A DNA stretch of 64,000 nucleotides from Gonocerus acuteangulatus (Eukaryota > Arthropoda > Insecta > Hemiptera > Coreidae), in NCBI GenBank assembly GCA_946811695.1, contig OX328123.1:11902698-11966697 (forward strand), in the 5' to 3' direction. Position 1 is the first letter of the stretch. Each line of letters starts with the position of its first letter. The position numbers were made by a program, and so were the translations under genes. Below are positions 42,558 to 53,681 of the stretch, piece after piece. Under the pieces are notes generated by a model that was not told where the DNA came from, did not search any database, and worked only from the letters and a program-made list of their open reading frames with translations.

Positions 42558-45122
42558 TCAACAATTGTAGGGTTTGAGGTTACGAGCATGCCATTTCCCT
42601 GCTTGTGATCCTTTCTCATCTTCCAACCAACAGACTCCAGCTGGGCTAACACGGGTGACCTTCAAAGGACCAATAAACTTGGGCACTAGCTTGGCACAGA
42701 ACGAATTGGGTTTAGAGGATTGCGGAAAGCTCTTCCTGAGGACTTGATCTCCAGGCTTGAAGGTCTCTTCCCTTCGTCTAAGGTTGTAACGGTTCATCTG
42801 TGTATCTTGGGCTTTCACCACATTTTCTTCTACAGCGTGGAAGATCTCCTTCATTTTCTTTATACGTTGAGCCCATCTTTCCTTGGCTGGACTAACATCC
42901 TGATTCAGATCAATATCATGGTCATGACTAGTAAAACGGGGGCTATTAGCCATGCGGAGTTCCCGACCATAATTGAGGAAAGCCGGAGAGAACTTGGTGG
43001 ACTCTTGGCAAACGGAATTGAGCGCAAACTGGATTTCGCCAATGAACTTATCCCAGTTCTTGTGAGATCCCTGCAAGTAAGAAGTGATGATCTGTTTAAT
43101 GTTACGATTAGACCTCTCAACAGGATTGGCTTGGGAATGATAGAAAGGTGTGTGGTGATGATAGATACCGCAAGACTCGGTGATCTTACCAATACATTTG
43201 CTTACGAGATTAGTACCATTGTCGGTGATGATGACTCTGGGACAACCAAAACGGTTAAGGATGACATTTCTAAACTTTTCAGCAACCAAAGCAGCAGAGG
43301 TATTCCTTAAGGGGACCAACTCCACCCAACGTGTGAAAACATCTTGAAACACCAAAAGGTGGGTAAATCCTTGAGCACTACGAGGATAAGGGCCCATTAT
43401 GTCAATGCTGACGCAATCCCAAGGGGCTTGGATATGCCGATGCTGCATCCATCCTCTACTGGGCTGATTATTGGCTTTCACTCTTTGACAAACTTCGCAA
43501 CGACGAACAAAACGTGAAATATCATCATACATACCAGGCCAGTAATATGATTGTGCAACGCGCCAATAGGTCTTGGCAATACCAGGGTGTCCTGCTTGTG
43601 TAGCTGTATGGTTCTCCTCCATAACCTTGTTCCTTTGGTACGAGGGTACGACTAACTTCCAAGCTTCAGGTTCTTCTCGATCCATTCCATTCTTCTTGGC
43701 ATCTTTTCGATAATAGTACAGACGTTCTTGACGAACCATCCATTCAGGGTGGTTATGAGGCTGACTCTTCACCCGCTTCATCTTCAAATCATACCATAAA
43801 TCAGCTGGGCCAACTGCTTCTACTGAAAATACTCGGGGGGCTGAACCACCCAGGATTCCCGGTTTACACTTGGGACAATTAATTTTTGTTACTCCAGAAT
43901 GTCCACACCTAAAACAAAATCGTGATCGGGGCAAAGTGCATTTACGATATACATGAGGTCCTTTACAATTCCAGCATTGTAGTGGAGCTTTCCTTCGAAC
44001 CGGTGGTGGAGCTCTATCTTGATGTGGGCGAGGTGCAACAGGACAAGCTAGAACAGGGGAGCAATAAGATACCTTCAGGCTTTTATTCTCCTCCGATGGA
44101 GAGGATGAGTTGTCCTCTACTGAATATAACCGGTATGTCGGGGAGGTAATCCTCTTCTTTTTGCCAGCTGAACTGTCAGGCTTCTTCACGGGTCGAACTT
44201 CTTCAGACATCAACTCTGCTGTCCGACTGCGACTAGTTATAAATTTAATTAAATCGTCATATGAAGGAAAGGAAGTAGATGAATATTCATCTTCAAATGC
44301 GCGACGACTACCAGGATCTAGGTTCGTCAAAGCCAATTGCAATTTCATGAAGTCCTTAATATCAGGAATACCAACTTTTTCCAACGCACAAAAGCTATTA
44401 GTATGGGTGGTTAAAAACCGCTGAAGTTCCTTATGTGAACCATTCGACAGAGGAGAAAACTCCGTGACCTTACGGAAATATATACTAGCCAAGCGTCTCT
44501 TATTTTGATATCTATTCTTCAAGGCTTCCAAAGCAATGACATAATTTTGGGGAAGTAAATCAATTCCAGCGATGACCGAAAGTGCATCGCCAGATAATGA
44601 AGATCTTAAATATTGAAATTTTGCAATATCGGAGATTTTTTTGTTGTTATCAACGACAGATTCGAACAATGACAGAAATTCCACAAAATTCTCAGTTTCC
44701 CCTGAGAATGTAGGAATAGAGATACGAGGGAGGAGGTTATTACTGAGTGGAGTAACATGAATAAGTTCTCCTTTATTCAAAGGTTGAACAGCTGCTGTCT
44801 GCGCAAAGGCAAGATAATTCTCTTTTGCTTGATCTACTGCATCAGAGAAAGACCTTTCCTCCGCTGAGACCGAGATGGTGAAATTCCCACTTTCATTATC
44901 GTCTAATGAGACATTAAAGAGCTCAATTGCTGCACGGATTTCTGCCCATTCCGTTTCGGACTTAACCAACCTATCAAATTTAGTTCTAAACTTAGAAGCA
45001 GTTTCAGCTGTCAATGTTCTTGACGCCTGATAAATCTCGCTGACCAAGGCAAACACTGTTCCCCTACGAGAAAGTAAAAGTTTATGTTTTTGTGCGGTAG
45101 ACAACTTCTCAAATGAAGACAT
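42558..45122 (-). CDS. Gag-integrase fusion polyprotein (854 aa)
   Basis: Start ATG at 45122 is the first after a ~180-nt leader. Residues ~1-300 are a Gag/capsid-like region with a DUF1759-type pattern (IPTFSGETENFVEFLSLFES, LRSSLSGDALSVI, LKNRYQNKR). Residues 383-419 hold two Cys/His knuckles (CWNCKGPHVYRKC; CFRCG...CPKC). At about 434-440 (SVEAV/GPADLW) the sequence passes without a break into the pre-integrase linker. Then come the integrase HHCC zinc domain (H505, H512, C542, C545), the DDE core (D574 in SIDIMGP, D634 in TDNGT, E669 in NPVER) and a C-terminal GPY/F-like module (KFIGPLKV). Protease, RT and RNase H, normally between knuckles and integrase, are missing. The frame is fully open. 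Assigned to gypsy-type by domain order and integrase motifs; gag resembles both gypsy and BEL relatives. Confidence 0.92.
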   Translation of the reverse strand: MSSFEKLSTAQKHKLLLSRRGTVFALVSEIYQASRTLTAETASKFRTKFDRLVKSETEWAEIRAAIELFNVSLDDNESGNFTISVSAEERSFSDAVDQAKENYLAFAQTAAVQPLNKGELIHVTPLSNNLLPRISIPTFSGETENFVEFLSLFESVVDNNKKISDIAKFQYLRSSLSGDALSVIAGIDLLPQNYVIALEALKNRYQNKRRLASIYFRKVTEFSPLSNGSHKELQRFLTTHTNSFCALEKVGIPDIKDFMKLQLALTNLDPGSRRAFEDEYSSTSFPSYDDLIKFITSRSRTAELMSEEVRPVKKPDSSAGKKKRITSPTYRLYSVEDNSSSPSEENKSLKVSYCSPVLACPVAPRPHQDRAPPPVRRKAPLQCWNCKGPHVYRKCTLPRSRFCFRCGHSGVTKINCPKCKPGILGGSAPRVFSVEAVGPADLWYDLKMKRVKSQPHNHPEWMVRQERLYYYRKDAKKNGMDREEPEAWKLVVPSYQRNKVMEENHTATQAGHPGIAKTYWRVAQSYYWPGMYDDISRFVRRCEVCQRVKANNQPSRGWMQHRHIQAPWDCVSIDIMGPYPRSAQGFTHLLVFQDVFTRWVELVPLRNTSAALVAEKFRNVILNRFGCPRVIITDNGTNLVSKCIGKITESCGIYHHHTPFYHSQANPVERSNRNIKQIITSYLQGSHKNWDKFIGEIQFALNSVCQESTKFSPAFLNYGRELRMANSPRFTSHDHDIDLNQDVSPAKERWAQRIKKMKEIFHAVEENVVKAQDTQMNRYNLRRREETFKPGDQVLRKSFPQSSKPNSFCAKLVPKFIGPLKVTRVSPAGVCWLEDEKGSQAGKWHARNLKPYNC

Positions 45123-45283
45123 GATGACAATTATACAAGAAACGAGACTAAATAAATATAGAATAAAAATAGGAACTAACCACTACTAGGGTAAGACAGA
45201 TATTAGACAAAGAAGAGCGAATATAAAAATCTATGTAACATAAGAAGCTAAATTACCAAATAAAAGTGGAACCAAAAGTCCAA

Positions 45284-45300
45284 TGTTCGGGCGCCATTAA
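45284..45300 (-). promoter_or_regulatory. Primer-binding site
   Basis: Minus strand TGGCGCCCGAACATTGG, six bases downstream of the 5' LTR. The first 13 bases match the tRNA-Lys-type PBS used by many retroelements. Confidence 0.75.
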
Positions 45301-45302
45301 AT

Positions 45303-45746
45303 TGTACCGAAATAAATTTAATTTGAAAGACTCACTTACCAACACCTGGGGTGGTACAATTTATCCGGATAGACAAGGGATAGCCAGGTTCAATGTGGTA
45401 TGAAACCCAGGTGATCCAAATAAAAAAAAAGAGGAACCAACAAGATACTCCAGAGCTGGTAACTATATTGAAATAAGTACAAAATGTTCCCAGTAAGATA
45501 ACAAATACATGTACACATATATATACCTTAAATATAATAAATATCTATGAATACCAAAAAAAATAAATAAATTCCCAATAAAAGGGTAAGCATGAATATA
45601 TATATATTTTAAATATCACAAGAAGAATTAATATCATTCTAATACTGAACAATATAGCAAAAGGTATCGATAGATAAACATATATGTATATACACCAGAT
45701 ACTATCAGTAATCTGGGAAGAACAAAATTAGACTCTTAATAAAAGC

Positions 45747-45815
<69 letters not shown>

Positions 45816-45948
45816 TCACAAGAAGAATCAATATTATTCAAGTATTGAATAATATAGCAAAAGGTATCGATAGATAAACATATATGTATATATTCACCAG
45901 ATACTATCAGTAATCTGGGAAGAACAAAATTAGACTCTTAATAAAAGC

Positions 45949-46017
<69 letters not shown>

Positions 46018-46148
46018 TCACAAGAAGAATCAATATTATTCAAGTATTGAATAATATAGCAAAAGATATCGATAGATAAACATATATGCATATACACCAG
46101 ATACTATCAGTAATCTGGGAAGAACAAAATTAGACTCTTAATAAAAGC

Positions 46149-46185
<37 letters not shown>

Positions 46186-47248
46186 TCACAAGAAGAATCA
46201 ATATTATTCAAGTATTGAATAATATAGCAAAAGGTATCGATAGATAAACATATATGCATATACACCAGATTCTATCAGTAATCTGGGAAGAACAAAATTA
46301 GACTCTTAATAAAAGCATAAATATATATATATAGAAATATAACATTTAATTTGGGAAAAACACAATTCTCAAAAACTCATAAAATCCCATAGTCTGGCCT
46401 GGCCAATAACTACTTGAGAATAATACATGACGATAAAACTGAAGTCCATAACCATCCAACAAATTGGCATAGAAAACACATACAGAAGAATTATTGAATT
46501 GCAACAACATGTACAATTCCACAACTTGGCATAGCCACCAATATCAAATTACAACACAAAATTTTGGTAATCTGGCATTGCCAATAACTTATTTAGCGAT
46601 AATAAACTTAATTTTTTTTCCCCAAATTTTTAAACTATGCACAATATAGTTACTTGCACTCATGGCAGTAATTGAACGACAAAATTTTTAAATGAGGCCT
46701 GGAGGTAAATAAAACGTGGAGCCTGGTGTCCAGCAGAAGATAAAATGTATGGGTTACTCACTCATTTGTCCCACAATATGCTCTAAAAGCCTACCACATG
46801 GAGTTCCAATCACATGTTCGGCCAAAACGATAAACGGAGAAGACAAATGCCGCCTCTTCGTGCTACTGGATCTTCAGTTTCATCATTAACAAAAAGGACG
46901 CCTCAGTCCCTCCTTAAAAGCTGGAAACCTCATACTTGCAACAAAAAAACTTTTCTTCCCTGGCACTAGCGTGTACCTACGCCATTTTTCCTTCACAGAC
47001 TCCCCATAGAACCGACGCCACTCCTCCAAGGCCTACCGACCACGGGAAAAAAAAAACAGAAGAATAAAAATCTTAAATTATATACAAAACTGTTACATCC
47101 AAAATGGAGAAGAAAATTGACTATCTTTTGTGGATAGTAAACATTTACAAATGGTGCGAATTCCAAATAAAATATAAAACGTGAAATGTTATCAGTCCAA
47201 AGAGGTAGAGAAAGCAGGTTCTCACTCCCCGCAGGGCGCCACGTCACA
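45303..47248 (-). repeat. 5' LTR (1946 bp)
   Basis: Same termini as the 3' LTR; four tandem-repeat units (45610-46335). Should contain the promoter, but no unambiguous TATA box can be picked out among the AT tracts. Confidence 0.9.
45610..46335. repeat. Tandem repeat array in the 5' LTR
   Basis: Four units homologous to those in the 3' LTR; the second carries a 'tatattcaccag' variant not seen in the other array. Confidence 0.92.
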
Positions 47249-47252
47249 TTGG

Positions 47253-48104
47253 GTAGATAAGAAGGTAAGTATGTGTTTCCAGGAAACACCTTGGAACACC
47301 AGGGACTGCGCACAGGGGAAAGGTGCAAAACAATATTTCCCAAAAATAGTTTTTTTATTCAGAAGCCAACTATCATTATTTTAAACTAATTGCAAATTAA
47401 GGCAGTTTATAATGAATAATAAATAAGGCAGAAACTTTTAAGGGGGTTAAAATGAAAAAAAAAAATCAAAGTATTACCTAGTTTTTATTTTTAATATTAA
47501 ATGAAGTGCCTTATTCACGCTTCGATTTAAACAGCGTCTTCAATAAATATACTTGAAAATAATTACAAAAGGGCAGACACTTTTGTGGGGTTTAATTATC
47601 AGGAAACATAAAAATAAATGTTGCCTATGATAGAGTGCAATACACTGCGCGTAACCGTAAGAGAATATGAGAGCACCGCGCAGTTGTGGTTGTTTCTGTG
47701 CTCTCATTGGTTCTTGCTCACATGATCTTGTACAGCTGTCACGGTTTAAAAGGCAGCGTGAATAAAACTCTCATTTAATATTAGAATAAACAATTATTTT
47801 TTTTTTTTTTTTTTTTACATGTTATACCCCTTAAAAGTGTCTGCCTTATTTATTATTCATTGTAAAATTGTCTTAATTTTACTTTAAAGATAGTTGGCTT
47901 CTGAATAAAACTCTATTTTTGGGAAATATATTTTTGCACCTTTCCCCTATGCGTATTACCTGGTGTTCCACGGTAAGTCTATCCAACACATACATACCTT
48001 TTTATCTACCCTAGAGGTACATTATAGCACAATTTCAAGGTGCATAAAACACTTAATGAAACGTGCGGTTACTGGCTCTCGGACTATAGCATAATACTAT
48101 AAGA
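47253..48104. mobile_element. Older TIR element, main part
   Basis: Together with 40137-40223 this makes an element of about 940 bp with ~250-bp TIRs. Left inner TIR words (GGAACACCAGG, GGGGAAAGGTGCAAAA, TTATTCAGAAGCCAACTATC) recur inverted at 47890-47975, and the outermost words are at 48000-48100. Two inner blocks (GGCAGA.ACTTTT and TAATAAATAAGGCAG) are also mirrored. Non-coding. TSD unclear; superfamily unassigned. Confidence 0.75.
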
Positions 48105-48566
48105 AAATACATTATTCAGATTTTCAATAATTTTAAAAATTAAAATTGTTTCTAAGGATGTTTTCTCACTGTTATCGTCTATATATGACTGAAGGTATGG
48201 TTGTTTGTAAATTTCAAAGGTTGGACAATGTTGTATTATGTGATTTAATGGTTAATAAATATGATTTTCATATTTCGTCGCATTATTATACTACAATATT
48301 GAGAGTGATATCAATGGATATTTTTTCTCTCCTCAAGATATCATTGCCTACGTCCCATCACCTCCCCTCCCGGCTGGACGCAAGGGATGGTTCGATGGTG
48401 AAAGGTAGAGTCAGGAATCCTAAGGAAGGTATTCGGCTGACAACCTCCTGTACCCGAGACCTGGCTAATCCTATCATTACATTACACAATACAATGTAAA
48501 ATATAGATTGTAATATACCTGTAAATAAAATCTATTCAATTCAATTTCGTCTGGATTTAAAACATT
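48105..48566. other. No gene recognised
   Basis: A 117-codon ORF (48146-48499) has no recognisable motif. The end of this stretch ('acaatgtaaaatatagattgtaa...aataaaatctattcaattcaat') looks like a retroelement 3' UTR but cannot be assigned. Confidence 0.35.
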
Positions 48567-48577
48567 AGATATATTTG
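48567..48577. repeat. Target-site duplication of the Jockey insertion (left)
   Basis: AGATATATTTG, repeated at 49103-49113. Confidence 0.88.
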
Positions 48578-48847
48578 ATCCAACGTTTCCAATCCAAAGT
48601 CCTTCGTAAAATCCTCAACGCTCCTTTCTACGTTTCAAACCTTACCATCCATCGAGACACTGAAATACCCTTTGTCTATGATTTAGCCAAATCCCGATTC
48701 CTGACCTTTTTCTCAAAACTCCCAGCCCACCCCAATCCTCTTGGCAGATCCCTCTCTTCCAATGTCATCCCAGATAATCCTCCTCGACGCCTTCGCCGCC
48801 ATTGGCCACGAGACAATTTACTACTGGTTAATCAGCGTGACTTATAA
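48578..48847 (+). pseudogene. Jockey-clade ORF2 C-terminus
   Basis: IQRFQSKVLRKILNAPFYVS followed by NLTIHRDTEIPFV, then LPAHPNPLGRSL and PPRRLRRHWPRDNL before the stop. This matches the conserved Jockey-family C-terminus (QSK.LR...NAPWYV.N..IH.DL.IP.V...HPNPL...L.R.WP.DL). The TTG codon that opens the ORF lies in the target-site duplication, so the reading frame continues by chance into flanking DNA. No RT motif remains. Confidence 0.92.
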
Positions 48848-49072
48848 AATAATGTAAATAGTGTAAATATTGTAAATAATGTATATATTTTAAAAAAGAG
48901 ACCAATTTTTAATTAAAATAAGAAATACCATAACATTCATTGGGAGTTGCAGTAATGTCTGCCTTCTCCTCTCATCTCATTCACTGTGTTTTATGTATAT
49001 TTTGAACATATTTACTTATTGTACATAACTGTACAGATTGTAAATTACCAATAAAGATCAATTTTTTTTACA

Positions 49073-49103
<31 letters not shown>
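48578..49103 (+). mobile_element. 5'-truncated Jockey-clade LINE insertion
   Basis: Begins inside the ORF2 C-terminus, carries a ~230-bp 3' UTR with AATAAAG, and ends in a ~30-nt poly(A), all between 11-bp TSDs (the final A of the tail is shared with the right TSD). Severe 5' truncation is typical of LINE retrotransposition. Confidence 0.92.
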
Positions 49104-49105
<2 letters not shown>

Positions 49106-49389
49106 TATATTTGTGTGGTATATGTTTACGTAATCACTGATATTAACCCTCAGTTGACTTACGGTACTCAATTTCTTTATTCAGATAATGAACTTATCGC
49201 ACTAGTATTTCTAAACTGACAAGACTCAAAAATCGGTGTTTTTCAGTTATCACTATGAAAGTCTTGGTAAATATCTCTTTATTAACCATCAAAACTGTAT
49301 GTATCTACCTTCAGAGTATATTTATATGTGGCAGAAGGACAAATTCGAACCAAAACATTCACTTTCTTCGCTACTCTTTTATTGTGCTC

Positions 49390-49422
49390 TACATGTTTCG
49401 TGTTCTTATGACGCCTCTTCAG
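49390..49422 (-). ncRNA. Hammerhead-like motif (H6), ACATGT type
   Basis: Minus strand: CTGAAGA (matches consensus), a weak helix II, GAA-ACATGT-A. The neighbouring plus-strand sequence at about 49466-49500 (AACCTTCCGCAGGT..., ATGTCTAGACTGATGAG) matches the end of E4, so this is probably a second member of that subfamily; its boundaries are not resolved. Confidence 0.4.
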
Positions 49423-49649
49423 AAGCTCTTAAAGTAATATATAATTACAGCCTACACCACCGAGAACCTTCCGCAGGTAGGGCCATGTCTAGACTGATGA
49501 GATCAATCATGTCCACAGCGCATATGCTGTTTAAAAGCGATAGTTTTTGGGTTAATGTCGATTTTCCCACAGAAGTCTTTGTCATTAATTAAATTAATCC
49601 ATTTTACATTGTCTTGTTTATTAAATTAAAAAAATATTTTATCTAGGTA

Positions 49650-50513
49650 CAGTAGAACTTGGATAATTTGAACCCCTAGGGACCGATAAAAAAGTTCGAA
49701 TTATTCGAAAAAATCGAACTTCATATCTTCACATTTAAATTTAAAAAAAAAATACGTTTTATTTAAAGAACAACAAACATTCCATGAATTGATGATTGCG
49801 TACATAAGTAATAAATAATATATCAAAAAATAAAAAAATAAAAATAAGCATCTATTGTTAAGAAAAAAAAGTCATTTTCATAGGAAAGAATTTTTTCTTT
49901 ATTTTTCAGGTAATTTGGTAAAGTGTTAGGAGGAATTGCAAAGTCCTTGGCAATTTCAGATTTTTTTCAAAATCCTTTTTCAACTTCTTTAATCGCAGCT
50001 ATTTTCTCTGACAACGTTAAAGTTTTATAACTTCTAGGCTTCGACATCTTAAAACAACAACTCACAGAACTGCACTGTACACCAGAAAATCAAGGCACAA
50101 ACAACAACAGATCTAGGCGCTGGCTGATTTTTAACTGAATAAGAAATGAAGATTGGAGGGATGTTGGGAGGGAATTCTAGGATAAACAACCCCTGGAATG
50201 GAGGAAGCGCGACCCACCACTTTGCAGAACTGGTGTCCAAGAACTACAGTATGAGACCACCGCTATTCTTGTCCCGGAACTTATTACGAAAGAGTGATAT
50301 CCGTATCTTATGATCCGCTTTTCCTGATGGGAGAATATCAGTAGCTTTAACAAGATTTAAGATCGACCGCCTCTCTGTCTACTTCCCATTCGAGGTACAG
50401 ACTCGTCAAATCGTTTTTAAATTGTTTATGCCCTAAATTCTAGGGACCGAGAGAAATATTCGAATTAAAGACGATTTCGAATTATCGAAGTTCGAATTAT
50501 CCATGTTCCACTG
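49650..50513. mobile_element. Tigger/pogo-like element (864 bp)
   Basis: TA flanks both sides. Left end CAGTAGAACTTGGATAATTT and right end (inverted) CAGTGGAACATGGATAATTC lead into GGGACCGA and TTCGAATTAT words characteristic of Tigger-type TIRs. It keeps the 5' end of a transposase gene and lacks the DDE core. Confidence 0.82.
49872..50047 (-). pseudogene. Tigger-type transposase N-terminus
   Basis: From ATG at 50047: MSKPRSYKTLTLSEKIAAIK, EVEKGF, an in-frame stop, then KSEIAKDFAIPPNTLPNYLK and NKEKIL. This is the first helix-turn-helix (CENP-B N-terminal / psq type) of Tigger transposases, a DNA-binding module. Broken by a TGA and truncated after the first domain. Confidence 0.8.
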
Positions 50514-50761
50514 TATTTGCTTTCAGTTTTTTTCTTGCCTCTTTCTTGTTTTTAATTAATTATATGTAAATTTTCTTTTAATGGGATTTTTTCCTTTACA
50601 CAATATTTTTACTATGTCAAAATTACAAGTGTGGCTATTTTGTACAGCATGGTCCACCAACGCAGTTTTGTTGTCAGTCTCGTCAAGGTTTTTGGCATGT
50701 TGTTTAACTCTAATTCTTAAAAGTCAGAGCTTGTACAACTGAGGGCACATGTGTCACTCAA

Positions 50762-50793
50762 GATATCATATCTTGATATCAAGATATGATATC
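50762..50793. repeat. Perfect 32-bp palindrome
   Basis: Built on GATATC, centred on the GATATC in CTTGATATCAAG. Partial copies of the same word lie at 51092-51140, beyond the inverted Tigger duplicate. Confidence 0.9.
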
Positions 50794-50831
50794 ATTATCA
50801 TATCATGAAAATGACTTTTTTATATATATCA

Positions 50832-51092
50832 TCAGAAAATGACTTTTTTTTCTTAACAATAGATGCTTATTTTTATTTTTTTTGATACATTATTTATTAC
50901 TTATGTACGCAATCATCAATTCATGGAATGTTTGTTGTTCTTTAAATAAAACGTTTTTTTTTTTTTTTTTTAATTTAAATGTGAAGATATGAAGTTCGAT
51001 TTTTTCGAATAATTCGAACTTTTTTATCGGTCCCTAGGGGTTCAAATTATCCAAGTTCTACTGTACCTAGATAAAATATATTTTATAAAATA
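50832..51092. repeat. Inverted partial duplicate of the Tigger left end
   Basis: Reverse complement of about 49630-49888, including the flanking 'ttatctaggTA' outside the TIR. Since host flank is included, this is a segmental inverted duplication, not a transposition. Confidence 0.85.
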
Positions 51093-51329
51093 TATATCAA
51101 GATATCATATCTTGTCAAGATATCATATCTTGATATCTTAATGCTATTCCCCCTACAAAGGCAAGAGTGACACATTTTCAGTTGAGTTTCATTTTGAGTT
51201 GTGTCACTTTAGAAATACTTGTGCAATATGGTAATTTTCAGGCTGAGGATGTGAGGAATTGCGAAATGGTTTACAGAGGGGATTGTATTTTATATGAAGT
51301 GTACATTCAACAGATATGGATTTTAAGTT

Positions 51330-52000
51330 GGATTTTGAGTTATATATATAAATCACGTGTCTGTCTGTTTGTCCGTTTGGGTGGTTGTCCGTTTATCTGT
51401 TTATTCATAATACAAACCTACACCGTTTGACCGATTTTGACCAAACTTGGCACACAGGTAGGTCTTGATACGGGAAAACTCCTAGGCTAGGTCAAAATAG
51501 TCAAATTTAAAAATTTGGTCAAAAGGTCAAAAGTTTTGTTGAAGAAAAATTGGCTACACTGAACCATTCAGATTCTGACGGCCATTTTGAATCGACAGCC
51601 ATTTTGAATAATGTCCCAAATTTATTTGTTGATGTTCCTGATAATTAGAATAACTCGAACTCATTGATGACTTTACATCATTATATAATCATGTAATGTA
51701 GTTTATTTCAATTTTATATCAACAGTCACTGTCTAACTAAGGAGCGCTGGCCTTTCTTTGATAAGAAACCTATCTACTCGCAGGCTGTGCTCCTGGCCTC
51801 TGTTGGTTTTTTTCTGAACAGCTGTGGTGCTGGCCTCTGTTGGCCGTTCACGAACTACATCTAGACAGATATAAACAAATTCACACCGTTTGACTGATTT
51901 TGACGTAACTGGGTATACAGGTAGATTTTTATACGGGGACAGACATAGGCAGAAAGTAGGTGTAGCATGGCTCGCCGGGTTACAGCTAGTCTACTATATA
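51330..52000 (+). repeat. Dispersed repeat sharing the long SINE tail
   Basis: From 'atatataaatcacgtgtctgtctg' through 'cgtttgaccgattttgacca' and 'ggccattttgaatcga' to the end 'ggctcgccgggttacagctagt'. It has an internal partial reduplication (the 'accgtttgac.gattttga' block occurs twice, 51420 and 51885). Homologous to the tail of SINE copy b at 37.4-37.65 kb. The sharp 'cagctagt' end resembles the 3' ends of insect RTE-type or Helitron elements, not decidable here. Confidence 0.6.
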
Positions 52001-52673
52001 TTTGTCAAATACCACTCTCTCACTCAATGACCTATCATCGTCCAGCCCAAACCACATTTTAGAGGGGTTTGATGTTTTAGTTGGTTATAGCAGGGAAGCC
52101 TGGGCTGCATGCGTTCCTAGGGCGATAACAGAACAGCTGTTATTGTCCTGTATTTATTAAATAGTATTATTTTTAATTACGGTTAATTTAAATTATGACG
52201 GCAGACCTTGAATTACTAGAAATGGGCTATGATTTTTTCCCTCATAGAGTTTACGCTTTACATGGTGATGGTCCATACGAGGTAATAATATCCCGAACCA
52301 TTGCACAGCCTCCTCACCCATCAGCATCCCCAATGAGAACACTTCTTGATAATCTTGGAAGCATAAATTTTTAAATTTTAGCGTCTTTTTATTATTGACA
52401 ACGAATTTCTACCGGTACGGGTTAAACGTCTATTGTTGGTAACCTATATACAACGGGGTCTCTCTAGGTTATATCTTTGTTGATACTGGTCTGGAACACC
52501 CCAGTATCAAGAAACATCATACCTTGATTACTTATCAATTGATGAATGAAAAATAGTATGATGGGAACTGTTCAATAATAAACTACACACAATTAAAGAT
52601 TAGCGTTAATTTTGAACACACATTATTTAACGCAATAAAATAACTACTTATCTGCCGTGACGAAGCACGGGTA

Positions 52674-53592
52674 TGTGTGAAGACGAGGGATCTGGGCCTC
52701 GTTTTGAAATGTTGCACTAAAACGTACTTTGATGCACTAAACACGAATACGTCAACAAAAAAAAAACTCACTCTCCACTAGGAAAGAAGTTATGAAGCAC
52801 TGAAGTTCGCTGTTGTTCGGGTTCTGAAGGCTGATGTAAACAACGTATTTGTAAACATGGGCATGCGCGGAGATGTAAGATTGGCAAACAAAGAACTGTT
52901 ATTTGAAGTGTTTATAAACTATTTATTCACAAATCATTGTAAATTTGAGCGTCCTCACATGTCGTAACATGTCGCTCATGGGCATACGTGCTTTGCGTTT
53001 CCGCTCGCTACGCTCGCTCAAGAAGATATCAAAACTCTAGTGTATCCATCTCGCTAAATTTAATAGAATTCTATTATGTAAGATTGGCAAACAAAGAACT
53101 GTTATTCGAAATGTTTATAAGCTATTTATTCATGAATTCGTGTAACTTCATTGTTTTTAATACTCCTCTAACTATTCTAAATAATTAAATAGCGCAAATT
53201 AGAGCGTGGGAATTATAAAGGCATTAGATAATTATGAAGGGATTTCTACTATATAATATTTGTCAGCAGCGAAACAAAAAATTTAAAGAATGGTTTATTA
53301 TTTAAAAAAATATTTTTGAATGAATAACTGGAGATAAATTGAAATAATTGATGGTAAATTTCAATTAGACTTCTTTATTACGAACTTTTCCATACCCGCG
53401 CATGCGCATGTTGACAAACATAGTAGGTTACATTACCTTTCAGAACACGCACAACAGCGAACTTTAGTGCTTCATAACTTTTTTCCTAGTTGAGAGCGAG
53501 TTTTTTTTTAACGGATTCGTGTTTAGTGCATCAAAATACGTTATAGTGCAAAATTTCAAAACGATCAGTGGCCTGACCCCTCGTCTTCACAT
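52674..53592. mobile_element. TIR family 'T3', copy 1
   Basis: Long inverted ends: GTGAAGACGAGGG..., TGCACTAAA.CGTA, TTTGATGCACTAAACACGAA and ACTAGGAAAGAAGTTATGAA at the left are mirrored at 53370-53590. The interior has direct repeats of GTAAGATTGGCAAACAAAGA (52875 and 53078). Non-coding. Confidence 0.75.
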
Positions 53593-53620
53593 TTACCATA
53601 TATACCTATATATATATATG

Positions 53621-53676
<56 letters not shown>
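53593..53676. repeat. (AT)n microsatellite
   Basis: AT tract with ACC and GTA interruptions, between the T3 element and the pogo-like element. Confidence 0.9.

Positions 53677-53681
<5 letters not shown>

Larger units (their letters stand above)
40224..47248 (-). mobile_element. Gypsy-type LTR retrotransposon with Gag-integrase ORF only
   Basis: A 7.0-kb element: 5' LTR 45303-47248, PBS, leader, one ORF (42558-45122), PPT, 3' LTR 40224-42520, 4-bp TSD. Protease, reverse transcriptase and RNase H are absent. LTR non-repeat portions differ at only a few bases by eye, so insertion is recent. With no polymerase it would need enzymes in trans; whether the family transposes in this form is not known. 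Confidence 0.9.

Noticed and set aside
42720..43310. 196-codon plus-strand ORF
   Set aside because: Antisense shadow of the integrase part of the Gag-integrase frame; no independent motif.
48146..48499. 117-codon ORF as a host gene
   Set aside because: No conserved motif, atypical composition, and it is followed by sequence resembling a retroelement 3' end.
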